Notes: generated by a model from the letters alone, not told the origin. DNA of 64,000 bases from GCA-2709075 sp038146865 (GCA_038146865.1 JAYQSL010000001.1:316524-380523), one strand, 5' to 3'. Counted from the first letter of the stretch, positions 26,890-37,037 are shown. Made by a program: numbers and translations.

Positions 26890-27669
26890 ATGGTTGAATT
26901 TTCTCTGCCTTCAAACTCAAAGGTAAAAGAGGGTAAGAAGTATAAGGCACCGGAAGGAGCCGAAAATATCAAAAAGTTCCAGATTTATCGGTGGGATCCC
27001 GATGATCAGGAAAATCCAAGGGTCGATACATTTGAAGTCGATCTGGAGGATTGTGGGCCCATGGTTTTGGATGCGTTAATTAAAATAAAAAACGAGATAG
27101 ATCCCTCACTCACTTTTCGTCGTTCCTGCCGGGAAGGTGTTTGTGGATCTTGCGCGATGAACGTCGATGGCACTAACACCCTTTCTTGCATCAAGGATAT
27201 CGGGGAAATTGATGGAGATGTGAAGGTTTATCCTTTGCCTCATATGCCTGTAATTAAAGACTTAGTGCCAGATCTCAAACAGGCTTACGCTCAATACGCT
27301 TCAATAGAGCCTTGGTTAAAGACAAAAACTCCGCCCCCTCCTGATCGCGAACGTCTACAAAGTCCAGAAGAGCGCGAGAAGCTGGATGGATTATGGGAGT
27401 GTGTTCTTTGCTTCTGTTGTTCGACATCTTGTCCAAGTTACTGGTGGAATGGAGACCGTTACTTGGGCCCAGCAGCATTGTTGCAAGCCTATCGCTGGAT
27501 AGCAGACTCTCGTGACGAGGAAACTGGAGAGAGGCTGGATAATCTTGAAGATCCGTTTAGGCTCTATCGCTGCCATACAATTATGAACTGTACTAAGACA
27601 TGCCCCAAACATCTCAATCCTGCTAAGGCTATAGGGGAGATCAAACAGGCAATCGTCCAGAGAAAATAA
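26890..27669 (+). CDS. sdhB: succinate dehydrogenase iron-sulfur subunit
   Basis: 259 residues. It carries three clusters in line from FAD to quinone: 2Fe-2S in SCREGVCGSCAM plus a later Cys, 4Fe-4S in CVLCFCCSTSCPSYW, and 3Fe-4S in CHTIMNCTKTCPKHLNP. It is last in sdhCDAB and is followed by a likely terminator before mdh. Confidence 0.99.
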   Translation: MVEFSLPSNSKVKEGKKYKAPEGAENIKKFQIYRWDPDDQENPRVDTFEVDLEDCGPMVLDALIKIKNEIDPSLTFRRSCREGVCGSCAMNVDGTNTLSCIKDIGEIDGDVKVYPLPHMPVIKDLVPDLKQAYAQYASIEPWLKTKTPPPPDRERLQSPEEREKLDGLWECVLCFCCSTSCPSYWWNGDRYLGPAALLQAYRWIADSRDEETGERLDNLEDPFRLYRCHTIMNCTKTCPKHLNPAKAIGEIKQAIVQRK

Positions 27670-27687
27670 GCTTTTAGTCGTTTTAAG

Positions 27688-27714
27688 TTCTTCTCGAAGA
27701 AGAATTGTTTTCTT
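27688..27714 (+). terminator. probable terminator after sdhB
   Basis: TTCTT at 27688-27692 pairs with AAGAA at 27697-27701 over the loop CTCG, and a T-rich tract follows to 27714. The stem is AT-rich and therefore weak; it may only partly separate sdhCDAB from mdh. Confidence 0.5.
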
Positions 27715-27868
27715 AGGAGATTAATCGGCTGAGTAAATTCCTCTTATGCTTGCTCTGACCTTAGATTCAGGTTAGTTACCCTGTCGATATCAAGTATCTT
27801 GTCAAAGAAGTTCAATCTCTTGGGGCTTTGACAATCTTTTGGTTGTTAAGAAAATTTAAGGAGCACTC

Positions 27869-28834
27869 ATGGCACGCAGTAAGATCGCCCTTGTAGGCGC
27901 CGGTAACATTGGCGGAACCCTGGCCCATTTAGCCGGATTAAAGGAACTCGGAGACGTTGTTCTATTTGACATAGTTAAAGGCGTTCCCTCAGGAAAGGCG
28001 CTGGATTTGGTCGAGTCTTCTCCTATTGAAGGTTTCGACTCAAATATGAAAGGTGCATCAAGTTACTCAGCAATAAAAGGCGCAGACGTGGTAATTGTGA
28101 CCGCTGGTATTCCCAGAAAGCCGGGGATGAGCCGTGACGATTTAATCGGAACCAACGCAAAAGTAATGCAGGCTGTGGGGGAAGGTATTAAGAAGAACTG
28201 CCCAGAGGCATTTGTTATTTGTATCACCAATCCACTCGATGCCATGGTTTGGGCTCTTCGTGAGGCAAGCGGTCTTCCAAAGAAGCGCGTTGTAGGTATG
28301 GCAGGAATTCTTGACTCCGGGCGATTTAGATACTTTCTGGCCGAAGAGATGGGGGTATCTGTTCAGGACGTAACGGCGTTTGTTCTCGGCGGGCATGGCG
28401 ATACTATGGTTCCATTGCCTAGATATTCCACTGTAGCGGGGATCCCTCTACCAGATCTTATTAAAATGGGTTGGCTCACCAACGATAGACTTAAAAAGAT
28501 TGTTCAACGGACGAGAGATGGAGGAGCTGAGATCGTCCAGCTTTTGGGCAATGGATCCGCATTTTATGCTCCCGCTTCATCAGCAATCCAAATGGCAGAG
28601 TCTTATCTCAAAGACCAAAAGCGAGTTCTTCCATGCGCTGCGATGTTGAACGGTGAGTATGGAGTGAAAGGGCTTTATATTGGGGTTCCGGTGGTAATAG
28701 GAGCTGGTGGTGTGGAGAAAGTGGTTGAAATAAATCTCAATAAATCTGAACAGGCAGCCTTTGATAAATCCGTTGGTGCCGTCAAAGAGCTGGTTGATGT
28801 TGTTAAAAAAATGAAAAGAGGGAAAGCTAATTAA
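27869..28834 (+). CDS. mdh: malate dehydrogenase, LDH-like type
   Basis: 321 residues. It oxidises malate to oxaloacetate with NAD+. IALVGAGNIGGTLAHL binds NAD; TAGIPRKPGMSRDDL carries the substrate Arg residues; ITNPLDAM and GGHGDTMVPLPRYS, with the catalytic His, follow. These are the LDH-like malate dehydrogenases of Alphaproteobacteria. AAGGAG precedes the ATG. mdh-sucCD-sucAB-lpd is a conserved alphaproteobacterial block. Confidence 0.98.
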   Translation: MARSKIALVGAGNIGGTLAHLAGLKELGDVVLFDIVKGVPSGKALDLVESSPIEGFDSNMKGASSYSAIKGADVVIVTAGIPRKPGMSRDDLIGTNAKVMQAVGEGIKKNCPEAFVICITNPLDAMVWALREASGLPKKRVVGMAGILDSGRFRYFLAEEMGVSVQDVTAFVLGGHGDTMVPLPRYSTVAGIPLPDLIKMGWLTNDRLKKIVQRTRDGGAEIVQLLGNGSAFYAPASSAIQMAESYLKDQKRVLPCAAMLNGEYGVKGLYIGVPVVIGAGGVEKVVEINLNKSEQAAFDKSVGAVKELVDVVKKMKRGKAN

Positions 28835-28883
28835 TAAACTTTTTCTTATTTTTCTTTGAGTGACGAAAAGACAGTAAATTTCT

Positions 28884-30053
28884 ATGAATATTCACGAATA
28901 TCAGGCTAAGGATCTGCTCCGCAAGTTTGGAGTTTCTGTACCCCGCGGGGGAGTTGCTTACACCGCTGACGAGGCGGTTAAAGTTGCGGAGGAATTGGGT
29001 GGGCCCGTATGGGTTGTGAAATCTCAGATTCACGCGGGTGGTCGGGGTAAAGCAGGCGGGGTTAAGCTGGCCAAATCAATTGACGAGGTTAAGAAATTCT
29101 CTAGTGAAATGATTGGTATGAACCTTGTGACCCATCAAACGGGGCCTGAAGGAAAAGAGGTGACCAGAGTCTACGTTGAAGAGGGTTGCGATATCAAAAG
29201 AGAATTATATCTGGGAATTTTGGTAGATCGCACTTCAAGCCGTATCACCATCATGGCTTCTACCGAGGGTGGTATGGACATTGAGGAAGTGGCCGCCAAT
29301 TCTCCAGAAAAAATACTTAAACTGTCGGTTGATCCAGTTACAGGTCTCCAAGCGCATCATTCCCGACGAATTGGGTATGGGCTTGGACTAGAGGGTGGTC
29401 AGGTCAAGTCCTGCATCCGGTTCCTCGACGGAATGTACAGAGCTTTTACCGAACTAGACGCCTCCGTAGTAGAGATCAATCCGCTGGTGGTCACTGGCGA
29501 GGGAGATGTAGTCGCGCTCGATGCAAAAATGAATTTTGATGATAATGCTTTATTTCGGCATGAGAATATCGCGGAACTGCGAGATGAGACAGAAGAGGAC
29601 CCTACAGAGCTAGAAGCTACTAAATATGACCTTAACTATGTAAAACTTGATGGGAATATTGGTTGCATGGTTAATGGGGCAGGTCTCGCGATGGCAACCA
29701 TGGATATTATTAAATATTATGGCGGAGAGCCTGCAAACTTCTTGGATGTTGGCGGTGGGGCTACACGAGATAGAGTTACAGCGGCTTTCAAACTGATTTT
29801 ATCGGATCCCAACGTAGAGGCGCTACTGGTGAATATATTTGGGGGGATTATGCGATGCGATGTGATTGCGGAAGGCGTGGTCGCAGCTGCTAGGGAAGTG
29901 AGTTTATCTGTGCCGTTGTGCGTCAGGTTGGCAGGCACAAACGTGGAACTAGGCAAAAGAATATTAGAAGAGTCAGGGCTCCCTATTATTGCCGCAGACG
30001 ACTTAGCTGATGCCGCAGAAAAAGCGGTGATGGCTGCGAGGGAGGCTGCGTAA
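28884..30053 (+). CDS. sucC: succinyl-CoA synthetase, beta subunit
   Basis: 389 residues. It couples succinyl-CoA cleavage to ADP or GDP phosphorylation. The ATP-grasp domain begins MNIHEYQAKDLLRKFGVSVP; KSQIHAGGRGKAGGVKL binds nucleotide, VVEINPLVVT and DAKMNFDDNALFRH bind Mg, and GNIGCMVNGAGLAM with NIFGGIMRCD form the power-helix region. The stop overlaps the sucD start by one base, so the two chains are made together. Confidence 0.98.
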   Translation: MNIHEYQAKDLLRKFGVSVPRGGVAYTADEAVKVAEELGGPVWVVKSQIHAGGRGKAGGVKLAKSIDEVKKFSSEMIGMNLVTHQTGPEGKEVTRVYVEEGCDIKRELYLGILVDRTSSRITIMASTEGGMDIEEVAANSPEKILKLSVDPVTGLQAHHSRRIGYGLGLEGGQVKSCIRFLDGMYRAFTELDASVVEINPLVVTGEGDVVALDAKMNFDDNALFRHENIAELRDETEEDPTELEATKYDLNYVKLDGNIGCMVNGAGLAMATMDIIKYYGGEPANFLDVGGGATRDRVTAAFKLILSDPNVEALLVNIFGGIMRCDVIAEGVVAAAREVSLSVPLCVRLAGTNVELGKRILEESGLPIIAADDLADAAEKAVMAAREAA

Positions 30054-30928
30054 TGGCTGTACTGGTCGACAAAAACACCAAAGTGATTTGTCAGGGGTTC
30101 ACAGGTTCTCAAGGCACATTTCATTCGGAGCAGGCAATAGCCTACGGGACAAACATGGTTGGGGGAGTTACCCCGGGCAAAGGTGGAGGAAGTCACCTTG
30201 ACCTTCCTATATTTGATACGGTTGCTCATGCAGTAGAACAGACGAGTGCTGATGCGACGGTTATTTATGTTCCCCCTCCGTTTGCAGCTGATGCTATATT
30301 AGAGGCAATTGACGCAGACCTCAGTCTTATCGTCTGTATAACCGAGGGAATTCCGGTTCTCGACATGGTCAGAGTGAAAAGAGCTCTTGCAGGTTCTAAA
30401 TCGCGTCTTATCGGTCCAAATTGTCCGGGTATTATCACTCCAGATGAGTGTAAAATTGGTATTATGCCTGGAAATATACACCAGCGCGGTAAGATCGGAA
30501 TTGTTTCTAGGTCTGGGACTCTGACCTATGAGGCGGTGGCACAGACGACCACGGCGGGACTTGGGCAGACTACATGCATAGGCATCGGTGGTGACCCTGT
30601 GAACGGCACGAATTTTATTGATGCACTGGAATTATTTCTTGATGATGAAGAAACTGAGGCAATCGTGATGATCGGGGAAATCGGAGGGTCAGCAGAAGAA
30701 GACGCGGCCGATTTTTACAAAAGAGCGAAAAACCAAAAGCCCATGGTAGGTTTTATTGCGGGTGCGACGGCTCCACCCGGCCGACGCATGGGGCATGCAG
30801 GTGCTATAATAGCCGGGGGAAAAGGTGGTGCTGAAGACAAGATAGAGGCGATGAGAATCGCTGGCATATCTGTTTCTGAGTCACCCGCCGCACTGGGCCA
30901 GACCATGCTGGACCTATTAAACAATTAA
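30053..30928 (+). CDS. sucD: succinyl-CoA synthetase, alpha subunit
   Basis: 291 residues. It holds the CoA site and the His that is phosphorylated in catalysis, seen in GRRMGHAGAIIAGGKG. The N-terminus CQGFTGSQGTFHSEQA, and GVTPGKGG and GPNCPGIITP, are standard. It is joined to sucC by a one-base overlap (taATG). The next gene, sucA, begins 94 bp later. Confidence 0.98.
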   Translation: MAVLVDKNTKVICQGFTGSQGTFHSEQAIAYGTNMVGGVTPGKGGGSHLDLPIFDTVAHAVEQTSADATVIYVPPPFAADAILEAIDADLSLIVCITEGIPVLDMVRVKRALAGSKSRLIGPNCPGIITPDECKIGIMPGNIHQRGKIGIVSRSGTLTYEAVAQTTTAGLGQTTCIGIGGDPVNGTNFIDALELFLDDEETEAIVMIGEIGGSAEEDAADFYKRAKNQKPMVGFIAGATAPPGRRMGHAGAIIAGGKGGAEDKIEAMRIAGISVSESPAALGQTMLDLLNN

Positions 30929-31022
30929 GTATTCGAATATTAATCAAAAAATATGGTAAGATTTTTGTAATCGACACCCTATCTAAGAGTAAGTAGCAAA
31001 CTTTCCTCTAAAGAACCTAGCG

Positions 31023-33902
31023 ATGTCTCTCGATAAATCAATCAGCACCTCTTTCCTGGCAGGTACAAATACTGCTTTCCTTGAGGAGCTCTATCTTAGG
31101 TTTTTGAAGGACCCCAAGTCGTTGGATGAAGCCTGGCGGGGTTTTTTCTCTGATTTAAATGACAAGGCACCAGAGGTTTCTCGCGCGATTCTTGGCGCTA
31201 GTTGGGCCCCTAGGCAAGATCGGACTTTGGGGAGGGTTAATGGACTTAGTGATGATATTCCCAATATTACTGGTTCTGATCTGACGGATGCCGAACAAGC
31301 ACCCGATTTTAAGCGCGCTATAACAGACTCTATTAGAGCTTTGATGCTTGTCCGCTCCTATCGTGTGAGGGGACATTTGGCTGCTAACCTAGATCCACTT
31401 GGAATTCACAAACAAGAGGATCATCCCGAATTAAATTATAAAGCCTACGGCTTCAAGCAAGAAGATTTGGGTCGACGAATATATATCGACAATGTTCTCG
31501 GGTTAGAAAACCCCACCCTTAAGGAAATTTTGACCAGACTACAGGAGACTTATTGCGGAACTGTGGGTGTAGAGTTTATGCACATCCAGGAACCTAATCA
31601 AAAGCAATGGATACAGGAGCGTATAGAGGGTATTCATAACAAGACAGCATTTAGTCCGCTTGGCAAAGAAACCCTTCTGGTTCGTTTGACCGAAGCAGAG
31701 ACATTCGAAAATTTTCTAAATACCAAATATCCTGGCACAAAAAGGTTTGGACTTGATGGAGGGGAGAGCCTCATTCCCGCCCTCGAACAGGTCCTGAAAA
31801 GAGGCAGTCAGTTGGGTGTCCGCGAGGTCGTTCTCGGTATGCCTCATAGGGGCCGTCTTTCGGTATTAGCACACGTAATGCGCAAGCCATACGCGGCTAT
31901 AATTTCTGAGTTCCAAGGCAATTCAAGTCTGCCAGAGGGAGTTCAGGGGTCTGGTGATGTAAAGTACCACTTGGGCACCTCTGCCGACATTGGTTATGAT
32001 GATAAAACTATTCACCTTTCCCTTTCGCCCAACCCGTCCCATTTGGAAGCCGTTGACCCGGTAATTGCAGGTCGAGTTAGAGCTAAACAACGACAGCTGA
32101 ATGATACTGAGCGGAGAGAAGTGCTCGGAATAGTTATGCACGGTGACGCAGCCTTTGCTGGGCAGGGATTGGTTGCGGAATGTTTGGATATTGCAGATGT
32201 AAAAGGCTACCGAACTGGAGGCACTATTCACTTCATAGTGAACAACCAGATTGGTTTTACCACGAACCCAATGGATTCGAGGTCGACGCCCTACCCTTCA
32301 GACATAGCAAAGGGTGCGCAGGCACCTGTTTTCCATGTGAATGGAGACGATGTTGAAGCAACGGTGCATGTGGCCAGAATTGCGACCGAATTTCGTCAAG
32401 AATTTAGGAAGGACGTCGTAATTGATATGTGGTGTTACAGGCGTTTTGGGCACAATGAAGGCGATGAGCCCGCGTTCACGCAGCCCTTGATGTACTCGCA
32501 AATTGCTCGGCAGCCTAGCACTAGACGTCTCTATGTTGATCAGCTTGTTCGCGAACGCGCCATGACTCTCGATCGGGCAAAAGAAATCGTTAATGATGTG
32601 CGTGGCCGTTTGGAGAGAGATTTTGATGCAGCTGCCACCTACAAACCGAATAAGGCGGATTGGCTTGACGGCAAGTGGGCACATTTGAATACGGCCCCCA
32701 CATTGGAGGAACGCCGAGGAGACACAGCGTTATCGCTCAATAATTTAGAACGTTTGGGTAACGCAATCGTCAATATTCCAGAGGACTTCAATATTCATCC
32801 GCGGCTCAAACGGATCATGGGCGCAAGACGCAAGATGGTCGAGACGGGTAATAATATTGATTGGTCCATGGGAGAGGCATTAGCGTTTGGCTCGCTGGCA
32901 GACGAAGGTTACTTAGTGCGCCTCTCTGGGCAAGACGTTCAACGGGGGACTTTCTCACAACGTCATGCCCATCTAATAGATCAAAAGACAGAACGACATT
33001 ACATCCCATTGATGAATATCAGCAAAAATCAGGGGCGCTTCGTGGCTCATAACAGTCCGCTTTCTGAAGCTGCTATCCTTGGCTTTGAATACGGTTACAG
33101 CTTGGTAGAACCGGATGCACTCGTTTGCTGGGAAGCGCAATTCGGCGATTTTTCGAATGGCGCCCAGGTCATCATTGATCAATTCATTTCATCTGCCGAA
33201 CGAAAATGGTTGCGTATGTCGGGCATCGTCATGTTGCTTCCTCACGGCTATGAGGGGCAGGGCCCGGAGCATTCCTCGGCTCGGCTCGAACGCTATCTTC
33301 AACTTTGCGGTGAGGACAACATGCAAGTTTGTATGCCGTCCACTCCAGCTAGCTATTTTCACCTACTGCGCCGGCAATTGCATCGCAGTTTCCGGAAACC
33401 ACTAATTATTATGACGCCGAAGTCTTTATTGCGGAATAAATTATGCGTTTCGTCTTTATCGGATATGGGACCAGGGACCAGTTTCAAACGAGTTATACCT
33501 GACACAGACGAGGGTGTATCGGGGTCTAGTGTTAAACGTGTGATATTGTGCTCCGGTAAAGTTTATTATGACTTATTTGAGGAAAGACGATCCCGTGACA
33601 TTAAGAATATTGCCTTGGTTCGGTTGGAACAAATTTATCCTTTCCCAAATATATCTCTTCGGGCAGAGCTCCAGAAGTATCCTGGTGCGGAAGTTGTATG
33701 GTGTCAGGAGGAGCCCCAAAATATGGGTGCGTGGACATTTGTTGATCGCCGGATAGAAGCCTTGCTCAGTGAGTTGGGCGGAGAAGTCACACGTCCAAGG
33801 TATATCGGAAGAGGTGAAGCAGCCTCGCCAGCGACAGGGTCTGCAAAGAACCACGTTGAGCAACAGAAACAATTAGTCGACGAGGCGCTGTTGCCGGTTT
33901 GA
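31023..33902 (+). CDS. sucA: 2-oxoglutarate dehydrogenase E1 component
   Basis: 959 residues, normal length. With thiamine diphosphate it decarboxylates 2-oxoglutarate and transfers the succinyl group to the lipoyl arm of E2. FLEELYLRFLKDPKSLDEAW at the N-terminus, GMPHRGRLSVLAHV, HLSLSPNPSHLEAVDPV, HGDAAFAGQG and NNQIGFTTNP, and the C-terminal HGYEGQGPEHSSARLERYLQ are all conserved. It belongs to the mdh-sucCD-sucAB-lpd block. Confidence 0.98.
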   Translation: MSLDKSISTSFLAGTNTAFLEELYLRFLKDPKSLDEAWRGFFSDLNDKAPEVSRAILGASWAPRQDRTLGRVNGLSDDIPNITGSDLTDAEQAPDFKRAITDSIRALMLVRSYRVRGHLAANLDPLGIHKQEDHPELNYKAYGFKQEDLGRRIYIDNVLGLENPTLKEILTRLQETYCGTVGVEFMHIQEPNQKQWIQERIEGIHNKTAFSPLGKETLLVRLTEAETFENFLNTKYPGTKRFGLDGGESLIPALEQVLKRGSQLGVREVVLGMPHRGRLSVLAHVMRKPYAAIISEFQGNSSLPEGVQGSGDVKYHLGTSADIGYDDKTIHLSLSPNPSHLEAVDPVIAGRVRAKQRQLNDTERREVLGIVMHGDAAFAGQGLVAECLDIADVKGYRTGGTIHFIVNNQIGFTTNPMDSRSTPYPSDIAKGAQAPVFHVNGDDVEATVHVARIATEFRQEFRKDVVIDMWCYRRFGHNEGDEPAFTQPLMYSQIARQPSTRRLYVDQLVRERAMTLDRAKEIVNDVRGRLERDFDAAATYKPNKADWLDGKWAHLNTAPTLEERRGDTALSLNNLERLGNAIVNIPEDFNIHPRLKRIMGARRKMVETGNNIDWSMGEALAFGSLADEGYLVRLSGQDVQRGTFSQRHAHLIDQKTERHYIPLMNISKNQGRFVAHNSPLSEAAILGFEYGYSLVEPDALVCWEAQFGDFSNGAQVIIDQFISSAERKWLRMSGIVMLLPHGYEGQGPEHSSARLERYLQLCGEDNMQVCMPSTPASYFHLLRRQLHRSFRKPLIIMTPKSLLRNKLCVSSLSDMGPGTSFKRVIPDTDEGVSGSSVKRVILCSGKVYYDLFEERRSRDIKNIALVRLEQIYPFPNISLRAELQKYPGAEVVWCQEEPQNMGAWTFVDRRIEALLSELGGEVTRPRYIGRGEAASPATGSAKNHVEQQKQLVDEALLPV

Positions 33903-33936
33903 AACATAGAATCCTTTTTGAGCAGGAATTTGCATA

Positions 33937-35154
33937 ATGGATATTGTTGTACCCCAATTGGGAGAGTCAGTTTCGGAAGCCACTGTGGCAAAGTGGTACA
34001 AGAAAGTCGGGGATGTTGTTAAGGCCGATGAACCGATTGTCGAGTTAGAAACTGATAAAGTAACGTTGGAAATTAATTCTCCGGGAAACGGAAAACTCTA
34101 TGGGATAGCCTATGACGTTGGCGATGAAGTTGGTGTAGGAACTGTCCTGGGAGCTATCGAAGAAGCTGAAGCAACTCAGAGCGTCATAAATGCTGAAGTC
34201 TCTGACGAGGGGGTGGTTTCCGCGGCCCCTGCTGCGAGCGCGGATAGAGATTTGCCTCAAAATCATCTTTCACCAGCCGTGCGCAAACTCATTGCCGATA
34301 ATAATCTCGACTTGGGATCAATCGAGGGCACTGGAAGGGGGGGGAGGCTCACCAAGTCTGATGTCGTGTCATATATGGAAAATCTTGATACCGACGCCGG
34401 CAGTCAAGTTGACACACAGGCCGAGCCCATAGAACAAAAAAGTAAGTCAACTAATCGCAATGAGGAGAGGGTTCGATTGAGCCGCCTCAGAAAAAGAATT
34501 GCCGAACGTCTTAAGGAAGCCCAGAATACCGCGGCAATCTTAACAACTTTTAACGAAGTTGATATGACCGCGGTTTTGGATGCGAGATCGCGGTACAAAG
34601 AGCAATTTGAAAAGAAACATGGCGTCAGACTGGGCTTTATGTCTTTTTTTGCTAAGGCTTGCATTATTGCTTTAGGCGAAATTCCTGCGGTTAATGCGAT
34701 GATTGATGGTGATGAGATTGTTTATCGTCAGTATGTCGATATGGGCATTGCAGTGGGAACTGATCAGGGTCTAGTGGTTCCTGTTATTAGAGATGCACAA
34801 GATCGATCTTTTTCGGATATAGAAAAGTCTGTTGGTGAGTTAGGTAAAAAGGCCCGTTCTGGTGAATTAAGTGTTGACGATCTCACGGGTGGGTCGTTTA
34901 CGATCACTAATGGCGGAGTTTATGGCTCTTTACTCTCGACCCCTATTATCAATCCGCCTCAATCAGCAATCTTGGGAATGCACAAAATACAAGAACGACC
35001 TATTGCTATAAATGGAGAAGTCTTGGTGCGGCCCATGATGTATTTAGCGTTATCTTATGACCATCGAATTATAGATGGCGCGGAGGCTGTGACTTTCCTA
35101 GTTAGGGTGAAAGAGTGCATCGAGGAACCGGATCGCATTCTCTTCGATGTTTAA
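33937..35154 (+). CDS. sucB: 2-oxoglutarate dehydrogenase E2, dihydrolipoyl succinyltransferase
   Basis: 405 residues in three parts: lipoyl domain (residues 1-75) with Lys in ELETDKVTLEI; a peripheral subunit-binding domain around residues 108-145 (LSPAVRKLIADNNLD); and the catalytic domain to the C-terminus with SYDHRIIDGAEAV, whose His is catalytic. It transfers succinyl from the lipoyl arm to CoA. AGGAA precedes the ATG. The E3 gene lpd follows. Confidence 0.98.
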   Translation: MDIVVPQLGESVSEATVAKWYKKVGDVVKADEPIVELETDKVTLEINSPGNGKLYGIAYDVGDEVGVGTVLGAIEEAEATQSVINAEVSDEGVVSAAPAASADRDLPQNHLSPAVRKLIADNNLDLGSIEGTGRGGRLTKSDVVSYMENLDTDAGSQVDTQAEPIEQKSKSTNRNEERVRLSRLRKRIAERLKEAQNTAAILTTFNEVDMTAVLDARSRYKEQFEKKHGVRLGFMSFFAKACIIALGEIPAVNAMIDGDEIVYRQYVDMGIAVGTDQGLVVPVIRDAQDRSFSDIEKSVGELGKKARSGELSVDDLTGGSFTITNGGVYGSLLSTPIINPPQSAILGMHKIQERPIAINGEVLVRPMMYLALSYDHRIIDGAEAVTFLVRVKECIEEPDRILFDV

Positions 35155-35185
35155 TCTTAAGGAAATCATTTTGATCGGATTTTAG

Positions 35186-36595
35186 ATGGTTGATAACAGT
35201 TTCGATTTGGTGGTCATTGGTTCTGGACCGGGAGGTTATGTGGCTGCGATCCGCGCGGCGCAACTCGGACTCAAGGTAGCTTGCGTTGATAAAAGGGGTA
35301 AAGCGGGTGGGACCTGTTTGAATGTTGGATGTATACCTTCCAAGGCATTGCTGCAATCTTCTGAAAAATATTATGAGGCGAAATATCACCTGGCCGAGCA
35401 TGGGGTGAAAGCGGATACGGTTACCTTGGATTTAGAGGCTATGCTTGGTCGCAAAGATGACGTTGTTAAGGGACTAAATCAGGGTGTCTCCCTACTTTTT
35501 AGGAAGAATAAAGTTGAAGAAATTCATGGCACAGCTCGTCTGTTAGGAAACGGTAAGGTTAAGGTAACCGACAGCGATGCAGAGCGGGTCCTGAGTGCAA
35601 AAAACATCCTAATTGCTACGGGATCTGAGCCAATGTCATTACCGGGCGTAGTCGTTAATGAGGACAACGTGGTTAGCTCTTCCGGTGCTTTAAGCCTGAG
35701 TAAAGTGCCAGAACACCTGGTCGTGATAGGAGCAGGATATATTGGATTGGAGATGGCTTCTGTCTGGCGCCGCCTTGGCGCTGAAGTTACGGTGGTTGAA
35801 TTTCTTGATCGCATCACACCAAACATGGACGCAGAGACATCAGCGGTATTGCAGCAATCCCTTGAGAAGCAGGGGATAAAGTTTCGCCTAAACACCCGAG
35901 TAGTTGGAACAGCCGAGCGAGGTTCTGAAACGATTGTCTCTTTAGAACCAAAAAACGGTAGTAGAGTTGAGGAAATAGGCTGCGAAGTTGTTCTTCTCGC
36001 AATAGGCCGTCAACCGTTCACAACAGGACTTGGACTTGAAGAGGTCGGGGTCAGGGTAAGTGCTAGAGGTTTTATAGAGGTCGATGATAAATTTGAAACT
36101 TCAGTTTCAGGAATTTTTGCTATCGGTGATGTGATTCCCGGCCCAATGCTTGCCCATAAGGCTGAAGAGGAAGCGGTAGTCGCTGTAGAGATGATGGTAG
36201 GGCAGTCGGGACATGTTAATTACAAATGTATTCCCTCGGTAATTTATACTGCGCCAGAAGTCGCTTCAGTGGGTTTGTCTGAGGAAGAATTAAAAGCATC
36301 GGGGATTGGGTATCGTTCAGGAAAATTTCCTTTCTTGGCTAATTCACGCGCGCGATCTTCTGGCCTGGATCAAGTTGGTTTTGTTAAAATTTTGGTTGAT
36401 GAGAAAGTGGATACCATAGTTGGGGCCCATATCATTGGGCCAGACGCCGGCACCTTGATTGCAGAGTTATCCTTGGCGATGGAATTTTCCGCTAGCGCAG
36501 AGGATGTAGCGCGGACGTGTCATGCCCATCCTACGCTCAATGAGGCGATTAAAGAGGCTGCTCTTGCTGCTTATAGTCAGCCTATTCATTTGTGA
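35186..36595 (+). CDS. lpd: dihydrolipoyl dehydrogenase (E3)
   Basis: 469 residues. It re-oxidises the dihydrolipoyl arm of E2 with FAD and NAD+. VIGSGPGGYVAAIRAAQLG binds FAD, the redox disulfide is in GGTCLNVGCIPSKALL, VIGAGYIGLEMASVW binds NAD+, and HAHPTLNEAIKEA carries the catalytic His-Glu pair. It closes the 2-oxoglutarate dehydrogenase genes; the ribosome binding site is weak. Confidence 0.98.
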   Translation: MVDNSFDLVVIGSGPGGYVAAIRAAQLGLKVACVDKRGKAGGTCLNVGCIPSKALLQSSEKYYEAKYHLAEHGVKADTVTLDLEAMLGRKDDVVKGLNQGVSLLFRKNKVEEIHGTARLLGNGKVKVTDSDAERVLSAKNILIATGSEPMSLPGVVVNEDNVVSSSGALSLSKVPEHLVVIGAGYIGLEMASVWRRLGAEVTVVEFLDRITPNMDAETSAVLQQSLEKQGIKFRLNTRVVGTAERGSETIVSLEPKNGSRVEEIGCEVVLLAIGRQPFTTGLGLEEVGVRVSARGFIEVDDKFETSVSGIFAIGDVIPGPMLAHKAEEEAVVAVEMMVGQSGHVNYKCIPSVIYTAPEVASVGLSEEELKASGIGYRSGKFPFLANSRARSSGLDQVGFVKILVDEKVDTIVGAHIIGPDAGTLIAELSLAMEFSASAEDVARTCHAHPTLNEAIKEAALAAYSQPIHL

Positions 36596-36681
36596 TCAAA
36601 TTTGGCCAAACCCCGTCGTTGATTAGGAAGATCGACCAACCTTGATCAAGTTAAAATTTTATTGGACAGGTTTAATGATTT

Positions 36682-36951
36682 ATGAGGAAGGGTCTTAGAC
36701 ATTACCTGATCGTTATTTCAGGCTGGGCCTTTATTTTTTTGGGTTTCTTGGGGCTCTTTTTGCCGATTCTACAGGGGGTTCTTTTCCTTTGTATCGGGTT
36801 GGTCCTGTTATCTCGTCGTTCGCCGCGCGTTCGATTGCTTATAATGAAGACTGGCAGTCGCTACCCTAAGTTTAGGTTAGGTATCAGTGTGGGGAGGGCA
36901 AAGGCAAAGAGGTGGTTGGCCCTGATAGCCTCCAAATTCGGTAATAATTAG
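36682..36951 (+). CDS. small two-helix inner membrane protein, PGPGW/DUF454-like
   Basis: 89 residues. Two hydrophobic stretches, about residues 8-28 and 31-44, are joined by a Gly-Leu-Pro turn (GFLGLFLPILQG), followed by a basic C-terminal half rich in Arg and Lys. The pattern GW, LG, GL, LP, FL, GL, LLS resembles small DUF454/PGPGW-type membrane proteins. It follows lpd by 86 bp on the same strand and may ride on the TCA transcript. No function can be given. Confidence 0.65.
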   Translation: MRKGLRHYLIVISGWAFIFLGFLGLFLPILQGVLFLCIGLVLLSRRSPRVRLLIMKTGSRYPKFRLGISVGRAKAKRWLALIASKFGNN

Positions 36952-37037
36952 TTTTTGGGGAATTTGGGATTAGTTAAATACGAGTCTGCAATTCCAAATG
37001 ATGTATGTGTCCTGATTGAAATGTCTATTATTTGATT

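Noticed and set aside
27828..27856. TTGACA with AAAATT as an mdh promoter
   Set aside because: The transcript would start too near the ATG to include the ribosome binding site.
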